Position numbers and translations under genes: made by a program. A stretch of DNA of 64,000 nucleotides from Diadophis punctatus similis. Its lineage: Eukaryota; Chordata; Lepidosauria; Squamata; Dipsadidae. The stretch covers positions 165,001 to 229,000 of the forward strand of contig JALIGW010000148.1 in NCBI GenBank assembly GCA_023053685.1. Direction: 5' to 3'. Each line of letters opens with the position of its first letter. The first letter of the stretch is position 1. Of the stretch, positions 54,385 to 64,000 are shown in pieces. The notes beneath the pieces were generated by a model. That model saw only the letters and a list, made by a program, of their open reading frames with translations. It was not told where the DNA came from and did not search any database.

Positions 54385-54670
54385 AAGGAGCGGGTTGCTC
54401 TCTTTCCTTGCTATTGGTGCGCTGCGCACGCATCACCACGTTTCAAAAAATCACCGAAATCTCGCGTGCGTGCATCTCCTTGTGAGATTTTGGCGTGATT
54501 TTGCTTCCTCGCATGTGCAGGAAGAAAAAAAAGCCCAGAAATTCCAAAAAAATATGGTGGCTCTTAGGGACCGGCAACCGACCGCACCGGATCAGTAGCC
54601 GCTTGGTGACATCACCAGCCCCCGCTACTGGTGCAATAGAGTGGACCGCACCGGTAGGAACCCACCACTG
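54385..54670. mobile_element. short hAT-type element, GTGGGTTCC family
   Basis: The left end is degraded (AAGGAGCGGGTTGCT) and the right end is GGAACCCACCACTG. Perfect 8-bp duplications TATCAGTG (54377-54384 and 54671-54678) fix the limits. The interior has CATGTGCAGGAAG and CCGGTAGG-type motifs of the family. Confidence 0.9.
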
Positions 54671-54678
54671 TATCAGTG

Positions 54679-56501
<1,823 letters not shown>

Positions 56502-56662
56502 CAGTAGTGGGTTCTAAAATCCCTTACTACCAGTTCACGCTCGCGCTTGTGCATGACGCTTCTGCGCATGCGCAGAAGCGTTCCGGGCGGGTGGGTGAAG
56601 CCTCCTGCCGCTGGTGTTACCGGTTCTAAGAACCAGGCCAAACCAGGAGTAACCCACTGCTG
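56502..56662. mobile_element. short hAT-type element, GTGGGTTCC family, smallest copy
   Basis: The ends are CAGTAGTGGGTTCTA and AGTAACCCACTGCTG. Perfect 8-bp duplications GACGCAAT flank it (56494-56501 and 56663-56670). The centre is a perfect 26-bp palindrome (56556-56581) with TGCGCATGCGCA at its core. Confidence 0.95.
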
Positions 56663-56752
56663 GACGCAATGCAGTCCTGACAGCCTTAATTGCTAGTTTA
56701 TTCTATTCAGCACTTATATGCCTAGCCTTGGTGTACCAAGATAGCTATCTCA

Positions 56753-56994
56753 GGAGCTGAGATAGCGCAGTGGTTAAAAGCAGCATTGCGACCTTCAGCT
56801 GATTGCTAGTTCAGCAGTTCGGCTGTTCAAATCTCACTAGGCTCAAGGTTGACTCAGCCTTCCATCCTTCCGAGGTGGGTAAAATGAGGACCCAGATTGT
56901 TGGGGGCAATATGCTGAACTCTGTAAACCGCTTAGAGAGTGCTGTAAAGCACTATGAAGCGGTATATAAGTAAAGTGCTATTGCTATTGCTATT
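56753..56994 (+). mobile_element. tRNA-derived SINE (Squam1-like), full length
   Basis: The head GAGCTGAGATAGCGCAGTGG (A box) and CGGCTGTTCAAATCTCAC (B box) are tRNA-like and act as an internal Pol III promoter in this class. Then come CAGCCTTCCATCCTTCCGAG, ACCCAGATTGTTGGGGGCAA and GCGGTATATAAGTAAAGTGC, with a (TATTGC)n tail. Minus-strand relatives are at 39866, 58042 and 62537. Family name from memory. Confidence 0.88.
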
Positions 56995-58041
56995 ACCACA
57001 GGCAGAGAAGTTGCTTACACCAGCTGACTAGTAGCATTCAGTTTGCTGGCTTTTCCGGGCTCTCCCGCCAGGTCTAGTTTCTCCTTGCCTCATGTTGCAT
57101 TGCCTCATGTCCGGCCAGATCCAGTACCGGTTTTTGCTCTCTACACACACACAAACACAGCTGTGTTTTTTCATTCAGGAATTCAGGAATGGATTTTCCT
57201 TTTGTCATGATTTCAATGTGTATTTTACATAGTAAGAACTTCTTTCTTTTTTGATTCAGGAATTTGATCACAAACTTTGGAGAGATTGGCAAGTGGATTG
57301 TATTTGTTGCAGAATTCTACTATTTTTCTTTCCCAGTGCCACCCAGTCCTGCCCCAGTCCTGGTTTGTTTTGGCTTGCAAAGTTTATATTTATGTCACTC
57401 AAATGTGAATTTTATTTACCTTATGTGACCAGTCGTATGTCATCCTTCTAGTGCCAATACACCACTCAAGTTAACCTAAAACCAGGGGTTGCCAGGGACG
57501 TGAAAAGAAGCATAAAGAGATCTCACCTAACAACATAACCCAAAGGAAATGCTTACGAGAGTCTGGTCCCACATCTAGTGTGAGAGATGCTTGGCAAATT
57601 CAATTGATCCTATAATCTGTCTGCATTCCATCTGTTTAGTCTTAGAGTTCTAATTCATTAAACATTGATCTTGACATAACCCTGCTAAAACACTGACATG
57701 TCATAGGCTAATGTGTTTGTCAGAGAGTATGCCTGTCCGTGTGTGCACAAAAGAGGAAGAGGGATTAAATTATTCCATGGTTCAGCCTTCTCCCACTTTC
57801 CAGTAACAAAGTGTTCTCACTTTCCGTGACAATGAATCAGACTGACCCTTCAGATAATGCTCTCTAGTGCTTCAGCTTTCCTATGCAGACAAAGATTTTT
57901 TGTTCTTACCTCTGATAACTTGTTTGACAGAGTTCACCATGTAGCTAAGCAACTTTTGGGTGTGTGTGTGAGAAGAGTAGACCACATTTCTTTCTTTCTT
58001 GACAATGTCATTCCCCAGGCAAGATTACTTCCTGGTAGGAA
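56995..58041. other. unassigned sequence
   Basis: Nothing supported. Confidence 0.5.
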
Positions 58042-58293
58042 AATAGCAATAGCAATAGCACTTAGACATATATACCACTTAAAAAAATTTTTTTACAACC
58101 TTCTCTATGCGGTTTTACAGAGTCAGCATATTGCCCCCAACAATCTGGGTCCTCATTTTACCCACCTCGGAAGGATGGAGGGCTGAGTCAACCTTGATCC
58201 TAGTGAGATTCGAACTGCCAAATTGCAGGCAGCCTGCAGCCAGCAGAAGTAGCCTGCAATACTGCACTCTAACCATTGCACCACCATGGCTCA
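58042..58293 (-). mobile_element. tRNA-derived SINE (Squam1-like)
   Basis: The minus strand runs from GAGCCATGGTGGTGCAATGG through CAGTTCGAATCTCACTAGG, CCTTCCGAGGTGGGTAAAAT and ACCCAGATTGTTGGGGGCAA to a (TGCTAT)n tail at 58043-58061. Confidence 0.88.
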
Positions 58294-58341
58294 AAATACT
58301 TTAATACTAACAAGCATCACATCAAATTGTATAACAAAATG

Positions 58342-58415
58342 AGGGATCCCTGGTGCCCTGGTGTTTGACTGTTTTCTTGCAGATGTTTCATTACCCAAAC
58401 TAGGTAACATCATCA
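58342..58415 (-). mobile_element. short retro-inserted repeat with hammerhead-ribozyme-like core (copy A)
   Basis: A 74-bp insert lies between perfect 13-bp direct repeats GTATAACAAAATG (58329-58341 and 58416-58428). On the minus strand it opens with CUGAUGA (58416-58410), a stem-loop GUUACC-UAGUUUG-GGUAAU, then GAAA (58389-58386) and a cleavage-type AUC (58384-58382), followed by UGCAAG. These are the invariant hammerhead elements in correct order. Helix I is incomplete here because the insert starts at the core. A related copy is at 63165. A Penelope-like origin is suspected, not shown. Confidence 0.6.
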
Positions 58416-58428
58416 GTATAACAAAATG

Positions 58429-58878
58429 CTTGGTTAAAAAGTGCTTTATTAGCGAAGGTGGTTACAAGGATAATCTGTGCTAATGGCAGAGAATCTCTGT
58501 CATGACCTTGCATGTACATGTATTTTTCCCCTTAAAACAATTAATTATTGTATGTTAGCATCAGGCTGCATTGGGTTGACTGGAGAAACAAAATACTCTG
58601 AGATGTCATGATTGGTAGTTGAAGCTGGTTCTGCTAAGAACTTTGAGGAGAAGTGGGGGAGGGACTGTAAGTGTGCCATTTTCCATACAATGTAGTCCTG
58701 TGGGAATGCTGTAAAAGAAGATTAACCTCTTACTGCCTTATCCCTCATAATGCTGCTGCTGATTTTCAGAAAACTGCAAAATCCAACAACCGCTTCACTT
58801 CCAATGTATGTTAGAACCTCATAGGCTTTATCTTCAGGATTTATGTAAGTTAAAAAGCAGAATGAAAAGGATGCAGAT
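58429..58878. other. unassigned sequence
   Basis: Nothing supported. Confidence 0.5.
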
Positions 58879-59181
58879 CAGTGGTGGGTTGCTGCCGGTT
58901 CGGACCGGTTTGCCCGAACCGGTGGCGGAAATTTGCCCCAGCTGGCCGAACCGGCAGTGATGGCCGGCTGGCCACGTCCCCGAACCGGTTCTCCGGTCAC
59001 CGCTCCTTGAAAGCAGCTGGCAAAGAACCCTCTGCGCATGTGCAAAGGATTCTGTGCATCCACAGAGGGTCAATTTCCCGACGTGACATAGGCACATGCG
59101 CAAGCGAAGCGAGCAAAACGAGTGAGCAAAATGAGCGGCGTGATGTGAATTGGTAGGGAAGGTAAGTAGAACCCACCCCTG
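58879..59181. mobile_element. short hAT-type element, GTGGGTTCC family
   Basis: The ends are CAGTGGTGGGTTGCTGCC and AGAACCCACCCCTG. Perfect 8-bp duplications ATGCAGAT flank it (58871-58878 and 59182-59189). CCGGTTCGG and GAACCGG inverted motifs repeat in the left third, and TGCGCATGTGCA lies at about 59033. No transposase. Confidence 0.95.
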
Positions 59182-59322
59182 ATGCAGATCCCTCTGAGTT
59201 AAGATGAAACTCATTCCAAATGTTCTGGTTTGTCTGGATCTGATGCAGACCTTGACCCAGTAACAATGTTTGAAGTAGGATGGTTTCGTTCTCTTTAAAT
59301 GAAAACAACTGCAACTTTTGAA

Positions 59323-59745
59323 AACACAATCTATTTATTTATTAAATTTATATGCCATCCACCTCACTGTCAAGTGACTCTGGGTGGCTTACAAGATCGT
59401 AAAATACAAATAAAAAGCAATTAGTAGAAGGTCAAAAACATTATGCATTAAAATTAAAACCTTTAAATTACCAAGAAATTGGATAAAAGGAATCAATATG
59501 TAAATGGGGTGGAGGTGGGATCTTCTCGTAATCTACTAACTGTCTCTATGGTAGGGAGCCCTGGGCCCTTTGATAGAGTCAGGTTTTCATGGGCTTTCTG
59601 AAGGCCAAGAGATTGGGTGTGGGTCTCATCTCGAGAGAAATGATGTTCCAAAGAAAGGGAGCCATGATAGAAAAGGTTCTTCTGCAGCCTCCAGTGCCTT
59701 ATCCCTTCTATATTACTTCATAGCATCATCATTATCACTGTTGCC
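59323..59745 (-). pseudogene. L2-type LINE C-terminus and 3' end
   Basis: The minus strand encodes APFLWNIISLEMRPTPNLL, then AFRKPMKT, which parallels LWNQLPPEIR and FRKALKTWLF in the intact L2 ORF at 28785-30992. The 3' UTR follows with GTAAGCCACCCAGAGTCACT and an (AAATA)n end. It is truncated and mutated. Confidence 0.8.
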
Positions 59746-59949
59746 ACCCACAGAACCTAGAACATCATCCTAGGTACTCAGAAGCCAGCTTAACATGCTG
59801 CATGAACCTCAACCACAATCTTTATAATGAACCCATCTTGCGGATTCCAATAAATATGGAATCTAAATTCAGCGTAATATATCAAGGACAAAATATTCTG
59901 AATTCCGAAATGTCCAGACCCTTCTAATCTAGCCAAAAGAATCCCACGA

Positions 59950-60175
59950 ATTGTCTATGGAGATTCTCAGTCATCCAGGTTATGGTTGTCCCAAATATGC
60001 TTTTTTCCCCCAAAGGCAACTGGACTTTGTTTTTCCTTGAAGACGCTTTGCTTTTCATCCAGGAAGCTTCTTCAGTTCAGAACTTCAGAACTGAAAAAGC
60101 TTCTTGGATGAGAAGCGAAATGTCTTCAAGGAAAAACAAAGTCCAACTGCCTTTTGAAAAAGCACTTTTGGGACC
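59950..60175. mobile_element. palindromic short repeat (GAAACGTC family)
   Basis: The left arm GGAGATTCTCAGTCATCCAG to CCAGGAAGCTTCTTCAG is inverse to the right arm CTTCTTGGATGAGAAGCGAA, TGTCTTCAAGGAAAAACAAA to GCACTTTTGGGA. The flanks share ATTGTC near 59950 and 60182 with one indel in the wider context, suggesting a worn target duplication. Confidence 0.78.
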
Positions 60176-61426
60176 CTCCCGATTGTCTTGTCCCATCTTT
60201 GGGAAGTCACTCCTACTCAAATGTTCACATTATCCATGTCATTATATAAGTGTGTGTGTATGCATGTGTGTATGCGCGCACATGATTTATAGGATAAAGA
60301 TAAGAAACTGTCAATTCCTTTGTCCACCAGGCTATCTGAAATGAGTATTATCCTGTGTTAGCTAAACCAGTCTAAGATGAGAGATGCGGGATAGTCTCAT
60401 AGTCATTAGGGCGATTTTCACTTCCCTCTGGGAATTTTTCAGCTGAAGATCCAGTGATACATTTCATCATTTTGGTATTCTTCAGCCTGACATCAGATAA
60501 AGTACGACTGAGCAGAACTGTAAAAAAAGGGGGGGCATGAGTTCTTTCTGCAAAATGTCCGTCCCACTCAAAATACGCTACTGAGTATTTATTTACAGCT
60601 TCCTTGTCAGAGTGATTTTTACAAACACCGGCATCCTTCTTTTGAATAAAGCGAGCAAGTAATCAGGTTCCTCAACATTCCCATCATAGAAAACACTCTG
60701 TGATTTTCTGCGTCTCCTGTTCATGCTCCCTTGATTTATAAGTTGCATTTCCCCCTCCCCCAAGCTTTCTTACCTCCTCTCTTCCCCAAATACTGTTTGC
60801 TTTGCAAACCGTTGCCTGTTATTTGCAGTTAATCTTTGCAGGATTGGCTCTGGTCCAAGGATCCACTCAGAAATCTGGATTGTTCCCTTTTCTCAACAAA
60901 TGCCCTCAGACAACCTGGTACACATACCTTGCATGCTAATGTTGAACTTCGATGAATGTAGTGAGCAACGTGCAAAGTGATTCCTCTTGTTAGAGTAATC
61001 TGTGCTTTGTTTGAGTTCAAAATGAGCCAGACATTTCACCGATAGGTGTTGTTAACTTGGTTATATGTGACATTTGCACTCTGACTTCACTTCAATGGAA
61101 TAGGAATATATTCATAGAAAACAAACATTTAGGATCTATCAAAAGACATCAGAACAGCATCAAAAGAACAATGGAATCGCAAGAACAAGGTAATGAAGTA
61201 ATTAAAGTAATCAAGTAAAGTCTGCTAGGAAAAAAAATCTTTTTTTAAAATTAGGCAGTTTTACAGCCACCCATCTTGCTAAAGCAATTCTGGAGGACAA
61301 ACAAAATTACAAGATTTAAAAACAATATAAATTGCAATAAACTGTTGTTTTAAAAATCAATGACCGGGCTCACATTGTACAGCAAGCCAAAACCAAGAGA
61401 CCAAGTTAATGTTACGTGATAAAGGG
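60176..61426. other. unassigned sequence
   Basis: No supported feature. Confidence 0.5.
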
Positions 61427-61640
61427 AGAGCCAGTCTGGTGTAGTGATTAAGATGCTGACTTAGAAACTGGGAAGTTGTGAGTTCAAGTTCCACCTTAGG
61501 CATGAAATCCAGTTGGGTGATTTTGAGCCAGCTACTCTGTCTCAGGCAAACTAACCTCACAGGGTTGTTGTTGTAAAGAAAATAAGAGCAGGAAGTGGTG
61601 TGTTGTATGTTTGCTGCCTTGAGTTACTTATTATTAAAGT
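61427..61640 (+). mobile_element. tRNA-derived SINE (CCAGTTTGGTGTAG family), full length
   Basis: The head GAGAGCCAGTCTGGTGTAGT (A box) and GAGTTCAAGTTCCACCTTAG (B box) is followed by CCAGTTGGGTGATTTTGAGC, CTAACCTCACAGGGTTGTTG and the 3' block GCTGCCTTGAGTTACTTATT. Other copies are at 39548, 46142, 46607 and 62908. Confidence 0.85.
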
Positions 61641-61716
61641 TTGTTGCAAAATCAAAACCAAAAGCACACACAGATGACTGATTCAGCTGGATTCAATAAC
61701 TTCTTTATAAACATTA

Positions 61717-62130
<414 letters not shown>

Positions 62131-62536
62131 CACAAGTAGAATTCTTCTTCAATCAGTTACAGGTAAACACAAGCAGGAGAGTTAGTTTCATTTCAGCATT
62201 GTTCAGAGTGGAAGAGTACAGAGTGGAGAGTGGAGCCACACCCAGCCTTAAGCTTAAGTTCCAGTTTCAATTCTCTGCACAGACTCAGAAGTGGTTAGCT
62301 CCCATTGCCTGACTTAGTTGCTATGCCTATTCATTGGCTGAAACTTGTTACCATTGGCTCTCCCAGTTCATGAATATTCTAACACTTATAAAAGTAAGAA
62401 TAGTGGGATAAAAATCTAATAAATAAATGCACATCACCTAAATGTCACCACTGCAATCCTGCATCATCATTCACAATATCTAATCTGTAGCTGGAGAACC
62501 TTCCAATACCTTTTGTCTTCAAGGTACTAGTGACAC
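62131..62536. other. unassigned sequence
   Basis: Nothing supported beyond a short LINE-tail-like AATAAATAAATG at about 62420. Confidence 0.45.
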
Positions 62537-62757
62537 GAGCAATAGCAAGACTTATATGCCGCTCCATGGTGCTTTACAGCAATCTCTAAGTGGTTTGCAA
62601 ATATCAGCATATTTCCCCCAAAAATCAAGGTCCTTATTTTCCGACCTTAGGATGATGGAACGCTGAGTCAACCTTGAGCCCATTAGGATCAAACTCCAGG
62701 CTGTGGGCAAAGTTAGCTTGTAATACTGAATTCTAACCACTGTGCCACCAGGGCCCT
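62537..62757 (-). mobile_element. tRNA-derived SINE (Squam1-like), diverged
   Basis: The minus strand has CTGGTGGCACAGTGGTTAGA, CAGCGTTCCATCATCCTAAG and GCGGCATATAAGTCTTGC with a TATTGC tail remnant. Confidence 0.8.
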
Positions 62758-62907
62758 GGTTCTTATTAATATACTATTTATATTTACAATGACTGGATAG
62801 CCCAATATTTGAACAAGCATCTCTCCCTCTATTCTCCTTCTTGAGTAATAAAACCAGTTGAGAGAACTACCCCCGATGTTCTACTCTTGGGAGTGGTAAC
62901 ATTGCGC

Positions 62908-63112
62908 AAGAGAGACTATTTAGTGTAGTGGTTAAGGCACCAGGCTAGAAACCAGAAAAGCAGGAAGGTTCATTCTGCCTTGAGCACAAAGTCAACTTGA
63001 CCTCACTTTCTCTCTGCCCTAGGAAGTAGGGAATTTAAAATATTTCCAAGAAAACTGGAAGGACTTATCCAGGTAGTCACTAGGAGTAAAAGATTGACTC
63101 AAAGGTAGGAAA
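62908..63112 (+). mobile_element. tRNA-derived SINE (CCAGTTTGGTGTAG family)
   Basis: TTTAGTGTAGTGGTTAAGGC (A box), CACCAGGCTAGAAACCAG and CTGCCTTGAGCACAAAGTCA are followed by the TTTCCAAGAAAACTGGAAGG body, as in the minus-strand copy at 46607. Confidence 0.75.
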
Positions 63113-63164
63113 AGAGAAAAAAACAATTAACCAATAAAGGAGAATATTTTTAGTTCAAGGTTGA

Positions 63165-63285
63165 AATGAGGGATCCTTGGTGCACTCTGAATATGGTTGT
63201 TTTCTTGCAGACATTTGATTATCCAAACTAGGTAACATCATCAGTGCTGTTCAGACACCAAGGACACCCTCAAATAAAATTAAGC
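63165..63285 (-). mobile_element. short repeat with hammerhead-ribozyme-like core (copy B)
   Basis: The minus strand has GCA (63247-63245), CUGAUGA (63244-63238), the stem-loop GUUACC-UAGUUU-GGAUAAU, CAAA in place of GAAA, GUC (63212-63210) and UGC (63209-63207). GCA and UGC can pair as helix I exactly where the fold requires it. The change of the invariant G12 to C should inactivate this copy. The outer ends (GAGGGATCCTTGGTG and CACCAAGGACACCCTC) are inverted repeats. Confidence 0.6.
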
Positions 63286-63308
63286 AACGGAGTGGCTCCA
63301 GTTATGGG

Positions 63309-63614
63309 CAGGGGTGGGATCCACTTACCTTTCGCTACCAGTGCGCATCGCAGCGTCCCGCAGCATGATTCTACTTCCGTGCATGCGCAGAAGGAAATTT
63401 GAAGCTGAAACACAGCTGAGAAGCCATCCAAACCAGGAAAAAAGCGCCGATTCTACTTCCGCGCATGTGCAGAAGGACATTTCAAGCCGAAAAAAGATGG
63501 CGGTGTGCACGGACCAGGAAAGACGGCACCGGAGCCATCACGCCTAAATTGCATCATCAGTGGGCTGCTACCGTAGCGCCAGCACCGCACCACACCAGTA
63601 GGAACCCACCCCTG
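63309..63614. mobile_element. short hAT-type element, GTGGGTTCC family
   Basis: The ends are CAGGGGTGGGATCC and GGAACCCACCCCTG. Perfect 8-bp duplications GTTATGGG flank it (63301-63308 and 63615-63622). A short unit with GATTCTACTTCCG, GCATG.GCAGAAGGA and TTTGAAGC- or TTCAAGCC-like text occurs twice, about 90 bp apart (63366 and 63449). No transposase. Confidence 0.95.
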
Positions 63615-63622
63615 GTTATGGG

Positions 63623-64000
63623 TCTCCTACTCTTCCCTGCACCAGAACTTTATTTTTGGCATCAGTTAAGATCTGACTTTCACTGATGCTGCCAAATAGC
63701 TGTGATTTGTGTGTTGGTTTATCATGTCCTTCACTGTTTCATGTGAGAAGGAGGGAGGCTTTATGTCATAAGTTGTACTTGTTTTATTGATTATGACCTG
63801 CTCTGAAATTTATCAACAAAGGTAAAAATAAAATAAAAATGAAAGGTTTTTAAAAATAAGATAAAGTAGAGCAGACCACTGTGTAGACCAAAGAGTCATG
63901 GAAAAGCTGGTATGAAAATTGAGCTCAGCTGTGCATACCTTTAAGAGATGGTTTTCTTGGGACAAATGTCATAGTTCATCTGGCTTACAAGAAGAAATTA
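63623..64000. other. unassigned sequence
   Basis: Nothing supported. The window ends here. Confidence 0.5.

Noticed and set aside
56753..56850. tRNA-like A and B boxes that could be a tRNA gene
   Set aside because: The sequence continues into a SINE body and repeat tail, and the anticodon arm is not intact. It is a SINE head. The same holds at 37660-38012 and 61427-61640.

Overview
The window looks like non-coding DNA from a squamate reptile, most likely a snake. Several repeat families that I recognise from squamate genomes occur together: Sauria-type SINEs, a 5S-rRNA-derived SINE, BovB/RTE, CR1, L2 and L1 LINEs, mariner, many short hAT-type DNA transposons, and very dense long microsatellites. 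I found no host protein-coding exon, tRNA gene, rRNA gene or CRISPR array that I can defend. Nearly every long open reading frame is either transposon-derived or a translated microsatellite. Family names come from memory of the families, not from a database search.

Layout. 0-5 kb: a palindromic terminal-inverted-repeat element (414-1097), a CR1 3' end, a Sauria SINE between CA tracts. 5-23 kb: short hAT elements with 8-bp target duplications (5048, 7968, 9809 inside a CR1, 12882, 16129, 22865), L1/L2/CR1 fragments, a dead LINE reverse transcriptase (17935-18565), long ATCTCT and GAG/GAA tracts. 23.2-31.6 kb: two nearly identical ~541-bp LTRs bracket 7.3 kb that shows no retroviral gene; it contains decayed L1 and CR1 pieces and an L2 LINE with an intact 735-codon reverse-transcriptase ORF. 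33.0-34.4 kb: BovB interrupted by an internally inverted mariner. 36.8-41 kb: a 5S SINE, a Sauria SINE inside a hexamer microsatellite, a hAT with a CTTC expansion, a DNA element split by a SINE, and a solo LTR with a 5-bp duplication. 41.3-46.1 kb: a nested stack in which a hAT-type element holds inverted repeats, two CTTT tracts and a 2.4-kb L1. 46-64 kb: SINEs, L1 3' ends, four more members of the same hAT family, palindromic short repeats with a 14-bp duplication, and two short repeats whose minus strands carry a hammerhead-ribozyme-like core.

How the parts relate: the window records successive insertions. Several are dated relative to one another by nesting (hAT in CR1, mariner in BovB, SINE in a DNA element, L1 in a hAT, L2 inside an LTR element), and at least thirteen have visible target-site duplications. 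The observations most worth following are the LTR pair enclosing LINE cargo (23181-31589), the hammerhead-like repeats (58342-58415 and 63165-63285), the rearranged mariner (33760-34377) and the hAT family that spreads TGCGCATGCGCA-type sites.
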